A stretch of 64,000 bases of DNA from Leptolyngbya sp. KIOST-1 (GCF_000763385.1 NZ_JQFA01000002.1:2108001-2172000), one strand, 5' to 3'. Shown: positions 8,851 to 17,868, counted from the first letter of the stretch. The notes: generated from the sequence alone by a model not told the origin. A program made the numbers and translations.

Positions 8851-10461
8851 ATGAATATTCTCCTGATCTATCCACGGTTTCCGAAAAGCTTTTGGTCGTT
8901 TGACAAAACTCTGGAACTGGTCGGTCTCAAGGCGCAGCTCCCCCCCCTGGGGCTGGTGACCGTAGCGGCTATCTTGCCCCAGAGCTGGAACTACAAGCTG
9001 GTAGACCGCAACGTGCGCGAGGTGCGCGAAGACGAATGGCGCTGGGCAGACATTGTGGTGATCTCGGCGATGATCGTTCACCGCACCGACTTTTTTGACG
9101 CCGTGCGCACCGCCAAGCGCTACGGCAAGCTGGTGGCGGTGGGCGGCCCCTACCCCACCTCTATGCCCCAGGAGTCAGAGGAGGCCGGGGCCGATTTCTT
9201 GATTCTCGACGAAGGGGAAATCACCCTGCCCATGTTTGTGGAGGCGGTGGAACGGGGTGACCAGGGCGGCACCTTCCGCTCCGGCGGCGAAAAGCCCGAT
9301 GTCACCAGCACTCCCATCCCTCGCTACGACCTGCTGGAGATGGACGCCTACGCCGAAATGTCGGTGCAGTTTTCCCGCGGCTGCCCGTTTCAGTGCGAGT
9401 TTTGCGACATCATCGTGCTCTACGGCCGCAAGCCCCGCACCAAGTCCCCCGAACAGCTATTGGCCGAACTCCAGTCCCTCTACGACCTGGGTTGGCGGCG
9501 CAGCATCTTCATGGTCGATGACAACTTCATCGGCAACAAGCGCAACGTCAAGCTGTTGCTCAAGGCGATGAAACCCTGGATGGAGGAGCACGGCTATCCC
9601 TTCTCCTTTGCCACTGAGGCATCAGTAGACCTGGCCCAGGATCCAGAACTGATGCAGATGATGGTGGACTGCAACTTCGGCACCGTCTTTTTGGGCATTG
9701 AGACTCCCGACGACGACAGCCTGACCTTGACCAAAAAATTCCAGAATACGCGCGATCCCCTCTCGGAGTCGGTGATTTCTATCGCCCAGGCGGGACTGCG
9801 GGTGATGGCGGGGCTGATCGTCGGCTTCGACGGCGAAAAGACTGGGGCCGGTCGGCGAATCTACGAATTTGTCGAGCAGACCGCCATTCCCACCGCCCTG
9901 GTGAGTATGCTGCAAGCCCTGCCCGACACCGCCCTCTGGCACCGCCTCGAGAAAGAGGGCCGCCTGCTGGGCAAGAGCGCCGACATCAACCAGACCACCC
10001 TGATGAACTTTGTGCCCACCCGGCCCATCGAAGAAATCACCGAAGAATACATTCAGGTGTTCTGGGATCTCTACGACCCGCTGACGGTGCTCAACCGCAC
10101 CTTCCGCCACTTTCTCATGCTGGGGGAGGCCCAGAAGCGCAACTACAAAAACCGCACCACCTCAGCGGGGGCTCCCGATATTAACTGGGTGACCATTCGC
10201 GCCTTCCTGATTGTGGTGTGGCGCCAGGGCCTTTTGCGTAAAACTCGCCTGCGCTTCTGGAGCAACCTGGCCGTCATGCTGTGGCGCTACCCGGCCGTGG
10301 CGGCCAACTACGTGTCGGTGTGCGCCCAGGCCGAGCACTTCCTCGACTTCCGCCAGATCGTGCGGCAGAACATTGAAGCGCAGCTGGCGGCCTACCTGGA
10401 GGCGAAAAAGGCCACCGATCAGGCCACCGCCGCCGAATCCGTGGCGGTATCCGTGAGCTAG
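8851..10461 (+). CDS. B12-binding domain radical SAM protein (DUF4070 type)
   Basis: 536 aa. The N-terminal 150 residues match a cobalamin-binding domain organisation (NILLIYPRFPKSFW, VVAVGGPYPTSMPQE, LDEGEITLP). The radical-SAM CxxxCxxC motif is FSRGCPFQCEFCDI, near residue 178. A DUF4070-type C-terminal region follows. Such proteins do methylations or rearrangements on lipids, hopanoids or tetrapyrroles; the substrate of this one cannot be told from sequence. A strong terminator follows directly, so the gene is monocistronic or last in its transcript. The family is secure and the reaction is unknown. Confidence 0.92.
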   Translation: MNILLIYPRFPKSFWSFDKTLELVGLKAQLPPLGLVTVAAILPQSWNYKLVDRNVREVREDEWRWADIVVISAMIVHRTDFFDAVRTAKRYGKLVAVGGPYPTSMPQESEEAGADFLILDEGEITLPMFVEAVERGDQGGTFRSGGEKPDVTSTPIPRYDLLEMDAYAEMSVQFSRGCPFQCEFCDIIVLYGRKPRTKSPEQLLAELQSLYDLGWRRSIFMVDDNFIGNKRNVKLLLKAMKPWMEEHGYPFSFATEASVDLAQDPELMQMMVDCNFGTVFLGIETPDDDSLTLTKKFQNTRDPLSESVISIAQAGLRVMAGLIVGFDGEKTGAGRRIYEFVEQTAIPTALVSMLQALPDTALWHRLEKEGRLLGKSADINQTTLMNFVPTRPIEEITEEYIQVFWDLYDPLTVLNRTFRHFLMLGEAQKRNYKNRTTSAGAPDINWVTIRAFLIVVWRQGLLRKTRLRFWSNLAVMLWRYPAVAANYVSVCAQAEHFLDFRQIVRQNIEAQLAAYLEAKKATDQATAAESVAVSVS

Positions 10462-10490
10462 GTTTAGCTTGTGACCTGGCAAACCATGAC

Positions 10491-10529
10491 AAGATGGTCG
10501 AGGACTTCAGGTGCCTCGGCCATCTTTTT
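10491..10529 (+). terminator. Intrinsic terminator after the radical SAM gene
   Basis: Arms AAGATGGTCGAGG (10491-10503) and CCTCGGCCATCTT form a 13-bp stem with one wobble, followed by T residues. Confidence 0.88.
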
Positions 10530-10659
10530 GCTTGCACAAAACCTGGCACCAGCTTGAGGAATAAAAACTCGCTGCCGTTTAGGACTGCGCCAAAGGCGGG
10601 TCTATCGGCATTTGGACTAGCCAGCATGTAAGCCAATGCCTGGGGAGTGGATAACGGAT

Positions 10660-10812
10660 TTAGCGATCGCCCCTTTCCCCCAGCGCGGCCTCTAGCAGGC
10701 AGGAGTGTCGCCACTGTCGGTAGGCCCGCTGGTAGTCGGCCCAGGCTTTGAGCTGGCCGTCGGGGCCTTCGTAGCGGTGCTTAAACTGCTCCCAGCAGAC
10801 TTTTTCTTCCAT
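10660..10812 (-). CDS. Small hypothetical protein, 50 aa
   Basis: A 50-codon frame starting MEEKVCWEQF and ending GERGDR. It is rich in Trp, Tyr, Arg and Gln (three Trp in 50 residues), the composition of a real small protein rather than of random GC-rich frame. A GAGG lies about 7 nt before the ATG. It contains two Cys residues but no CxxC. I do not recognise a family. It lies between the radical-SAM terminator and nrdJ, on the opposite strand to both. The call rests on composition and the start signal only. Confidence 0.42.
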   Translation of the reverse strand: MEEKVCWEQFKHRYEGPDGQLKAWADYQRAYRQWRHSCLLEAALGERGDR

Positions 10813-11206
10813 GGGGGGCCTCGCCGCTATTCAAAACAACTTGGATTGGATCCTAAATTGATAATGCCAGAGCCATCGCCGCCCTAGGGCAATCCGCAAC
10901 ACATCTTGAGCTTCTGGGGACGGATCGGGGGTGGGGCGATAAGATGTGGGGGCGATCGCTCTCCCAGATGTAGCGCTAAATCTGACAAAAAAAAGTTTTT
11001 CAGACGCTAGATCTGAAAATAATCCGTTATGATAATCGACCATTGGGGCGATCCGCTGAAGCTGGGCTAGGATTTTGCCGATTCATGCGGTTTCCTGGTG
11101 CCCAGGCTGGGCGATAACGCAACGATTTGAATTGCAGTGTTTGACAATGCGCTGTTTGGTAACGCACTCAACCTACGTCCTCTCTTGCTAGCAAAAGGCT
11201 GATCCC
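10813..11206. other. Intergenic region upstream of nrdJ with TCTGA/TCAGA inverted repeats
   Basis: No convincing gene. At 10981-11016 the pentamer TCTGA alternates with its complement TCAGA: the first pair encloses A- and T-runs and forms a hairpin, and the second lies just downstream. TTGACA occurs at about 11140 without a good -10 partner. I looked for a cobalamin riboswitch, because nrdJ is B12-dependent, and did not find its conserved boxes. A NrdR box could not be identified with confidence. Confidence 0.5.
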
Positions 11207-13390
11207 ATGGTTCAAGAACTTCCCCGTACCCGGCAGCAGGGGCCATTCCCTGAGGCAGCTCCAGCGGCGTTTCCCGTGTTTTACCGCACCTACAGCCGCC
11301 GGGGCGAGGTGGTGGAGGGACAGCGGGAGACCTGGGATCAGGTGTGCGATCGCACCCTGGCAGGCCTGGTCGAACTCGGCAACCTCACCGCCGACGAGGT
11401 CGAGCTGCTGGGCCGCATGCAGCGCCAGGTGAAGGCCCTGCCCTCCGGTCGCTGGCTGTGGGTGGGCGGCACCGCCTGGAGCAAACAGCCGGAGAATTTC
11501 TCTGGAGCCTACAACTGCACCAGCACCAACGTGGTGGACTGGCGCGCCTTCGGCCTGATGATGGACTTGGCGATGATGGGCTGCGGCACCGGGGCGATTC
11601 TAGAACCCAAGTACATCAGCCAGATTCCCGCCATCCGCAACCGCATCACCGTTACCATGGCAGGCGACATTGGCGAGACTCCGGTGGCTGAGCGGCAGGA
11701 AAAAACCGACGTCACCGTTGAGGGCAACCAGATCACCATCCGCGTCGGTGACAGTCGCCAGGGCTGGGTCAAGTCCTACGAAACCCTGCTGGAGCTATCC
11801 ACCGACCAGCGGTTTAGCGGCGAAGTGAACGTCACTATCGACCTGCGCGACGTGCGCCCCGCCGGAGAAAAGCTCAAGGGCTTTGGCGGCGTGGCCAACC
11901 CCATTCGCCTGTCGCTGCTCTACGATCGCTGCGCCAACATCCTCAACAAAGCTCTGGGTCGCCAGCTCAACTCCGTCGAGTGCTGCCTGCTGATCGACGA
12001 AGCCGCCGCCTGCGTGGTGGCTGGCAACATTCGCCGTAGTGCGGGCATGCGCCAGTTCGACAGCGCCGACGAACTGGCCGCCAGCGCCAAGGACAACCTC
12101 TGGCAGCAGGACAGCGAGGGCAACTGGCGCATTGACCCCGAGCGCGACGTGCTGCGGATGGCCAACCACACCCGCGTCTTCCACACCAAGCCCAGCCGGC
12201 AAGACTGCGTAGATTCTGTCCGCAAGCAGTTCTACTCCGGCGAGGGGGCGATCCAGTGGGCTGGGGAGGCGAAAAAGCGAGCTGGAGCCGATGACCGCTA
12301 CGGTCTCAACCCCTGCGGCGAAATCCTCGGCTCCAACTTTCACTGCAACCTGGCGGAAGTCCACCTCAACCAGCTCGATCCTGAGAACCTGCAAGAGCAG
12401 GAGGACGCCTTCAGGGCGGCGGCGCTCTCCGTGGCGGTGCTGCTCAACCATCAGTTCCAGGAGCCCCGCTACCAGAAGTCGCGCCTGGAGGATCCCATTG
12501 TGGGGGTCTCCTTCACGGGGCTGTTTGACTTCTTTGTGATCGCCTTTGGGGTGGAGTGGCTGCGCTGGTGGGAGGCGGGCCGCCCCGATACCATGCAGGG
12601 CCTCGAGTTCAAAGCCAGGGAAAAAGAGTTCCTCACCCGCTGGAAGGACATCGTCCACCAGGAGGTGTGGCGCTACTGCGATGCTCACGGCCTGGTGCGG
12701 CCCAACCGCTGCACCACCGTGCAGCCCGCCGGCACCAAGTCGCTGCTGACGGGCGCTAGCCCCGGCTGGCACCCGCCCAAGGCCCAGCGCTTCATTCGCC
12801 GCATCACCTTCCGCAAAAACGACCCGGTGGCCATGGCCTGCATTGACTACGGCTACGCGGTGGTGCCCTCCCAGTCAGACAAGGACGAGCAAGGCAACCT
12901 GCTGAACGACCCCTTTGACCCCCGCTGCACCGAGTGGCTGGTGGAAATTCCCGTAGAAGTGCTGTGGGCGAATTTGCCAGGGGCGGATGCGATCGCGATC
13001 GAGAAATTCTCGGCGGCGGCCCAGTTCGACTTCTACATGCAGGTGCAGGCCCACTACACCACCCACAACACCTCCGCCACCATCGAGTTCCGGGAACCCG
13101 AGCTAGAGGATCTGGCCGATCGCATCTATCAGGCCATTCAGAACGACGAGGGCTACATCTCCGCCGCCCTGCTGGCCCGGTTTGACGACCTGCAAACCTT
13201 CCCCCGCTTACCCTTTGAGCCCATCGACAAGGCTACCTTCGAGGCCCAAAAGCAGCAGGTGGTCGCGCGGCGCGGCACCGACAACTTCCACGCGGCTCTG
13301 TCGCGCTACGACGCGGGTGAGGTGATCGAGGCTGGCCCGGCGGGCTGCGATTCTGACAAGTGCATGCTGCCAGAGAAGAAGCCTGACTAA
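11207..13390 (+). CDS. nrdJ: Adenosylcobalamin-dependent ribonucleotide reductase, class II, monomeric
   Basis: 727-aa enzyme reducing ribonucleoside triphosphates to deoxy forms with B12 as radical source, independent of oxygen. It resembles the monomeric Lactobacillus leichmannii type used by many cyanobacteria. Seen here are the paired cysteine region GAYNCTSTNVVDWRAF, the thiyl-radical loop GLNPCGEILGSNFHCN and a C-terminal redox pair, CDSDKC, which shuttles electrons from thioredoxin. No intein interrupts the gene. The ATG at 11207 precedes the conserved start region. The repressor NrdR is encoded 15 kb away in this window, making NrdR control plausible. A terminator follows the stop codon. 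Confidence 0.95.
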   Translation: MVQELPRTRQQGPFPEAAPAAFPVFYRTYSRRGEVVEGQRETWDQVCDRTLAGLVELGNLTADEVELLGRMQRQVKALPSGRWLWVGGTAWSKQPENFSGAYNCTSTNVVDWRAFGLMMDLAMMGCGTGAILEPKYISQIPAIRNRITVTMAGDIGETPVAERQEKTDVTVEGNQITIRVGDSRQGWVKSYETLLELSTDQRFSGEVNVTIDLRDVRPAGEKLKGFGGVANPIRLSLLYDRCANILNKALGRQLNSVECCLLIDEAAACVVAGNIRRSAGMRQFDSADELAASAKDNLWQQDSEGNWRIDPERDVLRMANHTRVFHTKPSRQDCVDSVRKQFYSGEGAIQWAGEAKKRAGADDRYGLNPCGEILGSNFHCNLAEVHLNQLDPENLQEQEDAFRAAALSVAVLLNHQFQEPRYQKSRLEDPIVGVSFTGLFDFFVIAFGVEWLRWWEAGRPDTMQGLEFKAREKEFLTRWKDIVHQEVWRYCDAHGLVRPNRCTTVQPAGTKSLLTGASPGWHPPKAQRFIRRITFRKNDPVAMACIDYGYAVVPSQSDKDEQGNLLNDPFDPRCTEWLVEIPVEVLWANLPGADAIAIEKFSAAAQFDFYMQVQAHYTTHNTSATIEFREPELEDLADRIYQAIQNDEGYISAALLARFDDLQTFPRLPFEPIDKATFEAQKQQVVARRGTDNFHAALSRYDAGEVIEAGPAGCDSDKCMLPEKKPD

Positions 13391-13435
13391 GCTGGGCTGA
13401 CGAGGCAACAGAACAAGGAATAGAGGCATATCCAA

Positions 13436-13465
13436 GGGGCTCTGGCTAAGGCTAGAGCCCCTTTT
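13436..13465 (+). terminator. Intrinsic terminator of nrdJ
   Basis: GGGGCTCTGGC, loop TAAG, GCTAGAGCCCC, then TTTT. The stem is near-perfect. Confidence 0.9.
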
Positions 13466-13606
13466 CTGTCACACCGCGATGACTACGCCTGGGACAGTGA
13501 TCTTGGCGGCAGATTTTAACCTTCGTAGGGTGTGCATTGCTTGTCACAGCAGCCAGTTGATGAAGCCGCTAGTACGGGTGGTCAGAAATAGGGCAACCCT
13601 TGCTGA

Positions 13607-13637
13607 GGGTTTCAGGTGCTGGGTTTCAGGTTTCAGG
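13607..13637. repeat. GGTTTCAGG short tandem repeat
   Basis: Three GGGTTTCAGG-type units in about 30 nt between nrdJ and the inverted-repeat element. The core is the same as at 31230 and similar to 4600. Confidence 0.5.
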
Positions 13638-13669
13638 AACAGTTGGCTAACTTATGCCGCAGGGTGCCA

Positions 13670-13795
13670 GGGGCTATCATCAATTAGCTGCCAAACAGCC
13701 GAAAATTTAGGGTTACAGCCCCTAGCCTGTCGTTTGGGTCAGGCGTGGCAAAGCTTGATATACCGGGCTTTTAGCCACAATTGATGACACGCCCT
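13670..13795 (+). mobile_element. MITE-like element, copy A
   Basis: About 126 bp with imperfect terminal inverted repeats: the left end reads GGGCTATCATCAATTA and the complement of the right end GGGCGTGTCATCAATTG. It has no coding capacity. A second copy lies at 22519-22646 in opposite orientation and shares long blocks such as GCTGCCAAAC, GGGTTACAGCCCCT and AAGCTTGATATACCG. It fits a non-autonomous element mobilised in trans, but target duplications are unclear and no matching transposase is in the window. Confidence 0.65.
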
Positions 13796-13810
13796 AGTTG
13801 ATAAAGGGCT

Positions 13811-15316
13811 TCAACTTAAATCGCTAAGGTCGTCAAGGCCTCGGAGCCTATCATCGTCAGCACTGTCGGGCTCAGGGCTGTTGAGCAGAGCGTCTAAATC
13901 CAGACTGTCGGTGTCGAAACTGGACTCCAGCCCAAACGGATCGTCCTCGGTAGCTTCGATATTGCTATCCAGAAGGTTGTCAAAACCGATGTCATCGGAT
14001 GTTGCGGGCGGGGCGGTATTGTCCAGGTCAAAGGCGGGGTCTGTGCCAAATGGGTCTTCCTGGGGGGGGAGGGGATCAGGCTCTAAGCCAAATGGGTCGG
14101 TTGGGGAGCTGTCGGGGGCGGGGATGGACTCCAGGTTTAGCGCTTCAGTATTCTCCAGATCCCTGTCCAGACCAGAGTCGAAGCTGACGTCTGATGTCAG
14201 CCCTGATGCTATCTCTGGGGAAAATTCTGGAGCCACCTCAGGGAATGGCGCAGCGGGTTCGATCGCAGCCTCAAGCTCTAGATCTAGACCTGCATCCTCG
14301 CTGGTGACCAGGCTGGCGGCGGCGATCGCCGTGTCGAGGTCAAACTCACCGGGGTCACTGACTGAACCAGCGGCAGCCTCGGGCGAGGCTTGCAGCAGCT
14401 GCAGCCGGGCCTCATAGCTCTGCTCTAGCTCCTGGGTCCGCTGGGTCAGTTCGTCCTGGTAGTGCTCAATCTTTTCGGCCAGCTTTTGCTCGTATTCCTC
14501 GCGCAGGCTGGTCTCTATCTCGCGCCGCAGGTTCAGCTCCAGCTCCTCGGCGGAGGGCTCGCTCGCTGCGGGGGAACCCGCGCCCCGGGCCAGTTGCAGC
14601 TGAGCGTCGTAGGTGGCCTGCATCTGGGCCAGTCGCTGCTCCATCTCATCCTGGTACTGGGCAACGCGCTCGGCCAGGCGCTGGTCATACTCCGCCTGGA
14701 GCCGAGCCTCTACCTCAGCCAGATCGCCAGCCCCGGCACGGGCTTCAGGGGTGGGCTCCGGCACCAGGTTGCCCAACGGGATAGCGCCACTGTCTGCGGC
14801 CAGGCGAGCCTGGGTCTCATCCTGGTAGTGGGCGATCGCCTCTGCCAGGCGCTGCTCGTACTCTTGCTGGGCCTGCGATCGCGCTTCGACCAGTTTCTCT
14901 TGGAGGTGCTGCTCGTAGGCCTGCTGGATTTTGGTGGCGGCCTCTTTGAGACGGGTTTCGTACTGTTTGCGAATGCGTTGCTCAATGCTGCTGTCCGATT
15001 CGCCAGAGGCGTTGCCCGACAGAGCCTGGCGGGCCTGAAACTCGGCCTCTAGCTGGCTGCGCTGCTCATCGTACTGAGTCTGGTAGCGCTCCATGCGTTC
15101 CGCCAGCTGGGCTTCGTAGTCGTTTTGCAGCTGGCGGGTGGCATCGCGCAGTCGCTGCTCGTGCTCCTGGGCTAGCTCGTCCTGCCGCTGCTGGCTCTGC
15201 TGCAACGCCTCACTCAGCTCATTCACCTGGCCCTGGCGCAGGTAGTAGCCCACAATGACCGCCAGAAGTAGGCCAATTAAAGCAGCAACAATAAGACCTT
15301 GCGTGAGTTGAGGCAT
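13811..15316 (-). CDS. Membrane-anchored coiled-coil protein with acidic DPFG-repeat tail
   Basis: 501 aa. Residues about 9-29 form one transmembrane helix (LIVAALIGLLLAVIVGYYL). From about 30 to 300 the protein is highly charged coiled coil in which a unit of about 36 residues recurs four times, recognisable by YEQRLAEAIAHYQDE, YDQRLAERVAQYQDE and YEQKLAEKIEHYQDE. The last 170 residues are acidic and probably disordered, with DPFG or EDPFG occurring four times. I use ATG 15316 (MPQLTQG) rather than 15337, because GGGGA precedes the former at proper spacing. I do not recognise a named family. The layout, one membrane anchor, a long rod and a short-motif tail, suggests a tether or scaffold at the membrane (inference). 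Confidence 0.75.
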   Translation of the reverse strand: MPQLTQGLIVAALIGLLLAVIVGYYLRQGQVNELSEALQQSQQRQDELAQEHEQRLRDATRQLQNDYEAQLAERMERYQTQYDEQRSQLEAEFQARQALSGNASGESDSSIEQRIRKQYETRLKEAATKIQQAYEQHLQEKLVEARSQAQQEYEQRLAEAIAHYQDETQARLAADSGAIPLGNLVPEPTPEARAGAGDLAEVEARLQAEYDQRLAERVAQYQDEMEQRLAQMQATYDAQLQLARGAGSPAASEPSAEELELNLRREIETSLREEYEQKLAEKIEHYQDELTQRTQELEQSYEARLQLLQASPEAAAGSVSDPGEFDLDTAIAAASLVTSEDAGLDLELEAAIEPAAPFPEVAPEFSPEIASGLTSDVSFDSGLDRDLENTEALNLESIPAPDSSPTDPFGLEPDPLPPQEDPFGTDPAFDLDNTAPPATSDDIGFDNLLDSNIEATEDDPFGLESSFDTDSLDLDALLNSPEPDSADDDRLRGLDDLSDLS

Positions 15317-15727
15317 CGTGTTTTCCCCTGTAGACATTAAAAGCCGAGCCGCAGATCATTCACGCTTGAGAGGCCAAAAACGGCGCCTCCCCCGCTTTAG
15401 CAGCTGCTAAATAGTGACGATCAATGATATACGCTGCATCTGGTTTGGGATCTCTAAACTTTCCCCGCCGCCTGGTCCGGCACAGGGGCCGAGAGCGACT
15501 TTGAGGGCGTGTTATTCATTCTGGGTGACAGCCTCCTTGATGTCAGTCCCTCCGATTCCCCGCCAGCCGTTTCGATGACAGATTATGTCCTTGGTCGGCG
15601 TCAGCCCTGCGGTCCCTTGGGCGCATCCTCTACAATGAAGCTAACTTTACCGGTCTCGCCAGTGGGCACACCGATCGGTTCACTGACCAGGATTCCGTCG
15701 TTCCTCTGCCCTATTTCTCCGTTGCGT
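15317..15727. other. Intergenic region between divergent coiled-coil gene and rsfS
   Basis: The rsfS frame stays open back to 15509, but that upstream part has no family-like residues and an in-frame ATG at 15728 fits the RsfS N-terminus better. A TACAAT at about 15631 could be a -10 box for rsfS, though no good -35 is at the right distance. Nothing else is recognised. Confidence 0.4.
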
Positions 15728-16195
15728 ATGACCTATTCTCCCCACCGTCAGCCTGCCCTGCACAAGGCCGTTGCGCCAGAGAGCAACACCCCTGCTTCCC
15801 AGCCCAACCCGGATGAGGACGGTGCCCTCCAACTGGCCTACACCATTGCCGCTGCCGCTGACGAGCGCAAAGCGGGCAACATCACGATTTTGCAGGTGGG
15901 AGATGTGTCGTATCTGGCCGACTATTTTGTGGTGGCGACCGGCTTTTCGGCGGTACAGGTGCGCGCTATCACCCGCTCTATTGAGGCGGCTCTCGAAACC
16001 GACTACAATCGGCGTCCCCTACGGGTTGAAGGCCAGGGCGAGGGCAACTGGATCGTGATGGACTACGGCGAAGTCATTGCCCACATCTTTATGCCCGAGG
16101 CCCGTGACTACTACGATCTAGAAGCCTTTTGGGGCCACGCCAACCAAATCGTTTACCAGCCTTCCGGACCCCATTTCGCCGGTGGCCAGGGCTAA
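15728..16195 (+). CDS. rsfS: Ribosome silencing factor RsfS (iojap family)
   Basis: 155 aa. RsfS binds ribosomal protein L14 and blocks joining of the 50S and 30S subunits when nutrients are short. The diagnostic text is DVSYLADYFVVATGFSAVQVRAI, seen as ADYFVVATG, followed by EGNWIVMDYGEVIAHIFMPEARDYYDLEAFWG, both classic for iojap/YbeB (about 105-150 aa). The first 35 residues are a cyanobacterial extension. It heads a same-strand set with the CGLD27-like and asparaginase genes (gaps 153 and 65 nt), an order I recall as common in cyanobacteria. Confidence 0.95.
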   Translation: MTYSPHRQPALHKAVAPESNTPASQPNPDEDGALQLAYTIAAAADERKAGNITILQVGDVSYLADYFVVATGFSAVQVRAITRSIEAALETDYNRRPLRVEGQGEGNWIVMDYGEVIAHIFMPEARDYYDLEAFWGHANQIVYQPSGPHFAGGQG

Positions 16196-16348
16196 GCAAG
16201 CTGGACCTGAGGTCGACGGTCGGCGATGAGGTCAGACCCCGGTTGAGCGAGGGGTTAACCCCTGGGAGCGAACGAATTGCTGTGCAGAGATTCCTAATGG
16301 TGGGCAATTCGTTTAGTCTAGAGCTAGATTTGCGTATTGTCGGTGGCC

Positions 16349-16840
16349 ATGCCTCAACGATGTCCGGTACCGGCTGAGCAGCAGCCCATCAACGAATACC
16401 AGGATGTGCGAGATTCCTGGTTTTATGGCTGGGGTAGCCGCAATTTAACCGGCTACCTCAAGCCCCTGGTTGTACTTTGGATCGTCGGTTGGGCGGTGGC
16501 TGGGCCGATGGCCGCCGCCAGTTTTGTACCCATCAAGCATCCCCTGCCCTTTGGCCTCAGTGCGGCCATGGGAGCCCTGGTACTGCCTATGCTGGCCCTG
16601 CTACAGCTCTACGTTGGCTGGGCTCATGTGGGAGGAAGGCTGCGGCAGACCACGGTGCCCTACGAAGAGTCGGGCTGGTACGACGGCCAGCTCTGGGTTA
16701 AGCCGGAGGAGGTTTCAAACCGCGATCGCCTGATTGTAGACTACCAGGTACAGCCTGTACTTCAGCGCATTCGCCGCACCCTGGGGGTGATGGCGCTGAT
16801 GTTGGCCCTGGGCCTGATAGTCTGGCCCAGGTTGCATTAG
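16349..16840 (+). CDS. CGLD27-like membrane protein (DUF1230)
   Basis: 163-aa protein of a family conserved in cyanobacteria, green algae and plants (CGLD27; DUF1230). It begins with the family signature CPVPAEQQPINEYQ, followed by SWFYGWGS. Two hydrophobic segments lie at about residues 40-60 and 70-92 (LVVLWIVGWAVAGPMAAAS; GALVLPMLALLQLYVGW), and a third lies near the C-terminus (GVMALMLALGLIVW). Plant and algal members are linked to iron deficiency and plastid function; the molecular role is unknown. The frame opens at a TTG (16337), but ATG 16349 is the likelier start. It sits between rsfS and asparaginase. Confidence 0.88.
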   Translation: MPQRCPVPAEQQPINEYQDVRDSWFYGWGSRNLTGYLKPLVVLWIVGWAVAGPMAAASFVPIKHPLPFGLSAAMGALVLPMLALLQLYVGWAHVGGRLRQTTVPYEESGWYDGQLWVKPEEVSNRDRLIVDYQVQPVLQRIRRTLGVMALMLALGLIVWPRLH

Positions 16841-16905
16841 CGCCCACGGCGGCTATCGACGACTAACCGCTCACCCCCTTGTTCACCACCGCAGAGCCCC
16901 TAATT

Positions 16906-17868
16906 ATGACCAGCAGTCGGGTTAATCGACACCAAACTAAAGAGCTAGAGATACAGCTGCTGCGGGAAGGCATCGTCGAGTCCAACCACATCGCCCACGT
17001 GGCCGTGTGCGACAACCGGGGCCGCACCCTGTCGGTCGCCGGCAACGGTGAGTTGGGTACCTTCATTCGCTCGGCGCTCAAGCCCTTTCAGGCCCTGGCG
17101 GTGACCGCGGCCGGGGCGCTGGAACGCTACAGCCTGGGCGATCGCGACCTGGCCATTATGTGTGGCTCCCACCAGGGCACCATCGAGCAGGTGCGTCAGG
17201 TTTTTCATATCCTCTGGCAGGCGGACCTCGACACCACCGCCCTGCGCTGCCCCACCCCAGCGGGCAAAAAAAGCCCCCTGGAGCACAACTGCTCGGGCAA
17301 GCACGCCGGTATGCTGGCGGTTTCTCAGCAGCGCAACTGGCCCCTGGAGAGCTACCTCGATCGGAATCACCCGGTACAAAAGCTAATTGTGGCCCGCATT
17401 TCGGAACTGCTGGGCATGCCCTCTGATGAATTTATCTGCGCCCACGACGACTGTGGTGCCCCCACCTACTTCATGCAGCTGAGCCAGATGGCCACTCTGT
17501 TTGCCATGCTCTCCTCGGGCAGCAACCTGGATATGGAGCGGATTGTGCGGGCGATGACCAGCCACCCCGACATGGTGGGTGGCCCCGACGCCTTCGACAC
17601 CATTTTGATGGAGCTGACCAACGGCGCTCTGGTGAGCAAATCAGGAGCCGAAGGGATTCAGTGCATTGGTCGAGTCGGCGAGGGCTTGGGGCTGGCCATT
17701 AAGGTGATTGACGGAGCCAAGCGGGCCAAGTACGCCACGGCCATTTTCACCCTCCGTCAGCTGGGCTGGATATCGCCTTCGGTCGCCGATACCCTGGCGG
17801 AAACCTACATGGAAATTGGCAACTACAAGCGCCTTGATGTAGTTGGCGATCTGCCAATGATGTACTAA
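16906..17868 (+). CDS. L-asparaginase II family protein (Rhizobium-type)
   Basis: 320 aa. It belongs to the thermolabile asparaginase family first known from Rhizobium etli, unrelated to E. coli AnsA/AnsB. Family markers are LLREGIVESNHIAHVAVCD, SALKPFQALAV, MCGSHQGT, CPTPAGKKSPLEHNCSGKH, HDDCGAPTYF and SKSGAEGIQCIG, the last with conserved Ser and Lys thought to act in catalysis. No signal peptide, so cytoplasmic. The upstream TTG 16879 would add nine residues; ATG 16906 fits the family start. It hydrolyses asparagine to aspartate and ammonia, giving nitrogen. Confidence 0.9.
   Translation: MTSSRVNRHQTKELEIQLLREGIVESNHIAHVAVCDNRGRTLSVAGNGELGTFIRSALKPFQALAVTAAGALERYSLGDRDLAIMCGSHQGTIEQVRQVFHILWQADLDTTALRCPTPAGKKSPLEHNCSGKHAGMLAVSQQRNWPLESYLDRNHPVQKLIVARISELLGMPSDEFICAHDDCGAPTYFMQLSQMATLFAMLSSGSNLDMERIVRAMTSHPDMVGGPDAFDTILMELTNGALVSKSGAEGIQCIGRVGEGLGLAIKVIDGAKRAKYATAIFTLRQLGWISPSVADTLAETYMEIGNYKRLDVVGDLPMMY

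Noticed and set aside
10831-11043. 70-codon minus-strand ORF between the small gene and nrdJ
   Set aside because: Composition is random and it runs through the A/T hairpin region.
11040-11206. Cobalamin riboswitch ahead of the B12-dependent reductase
   Set aside because: CTGGTGCCC is present but the other conserved riboswitch boxes are not.
15509-15727. 73-codon N-terminal extension of RsfS
   Set aside because: The sequence is not iojap-like, and the internal ATG gives the normal protein.
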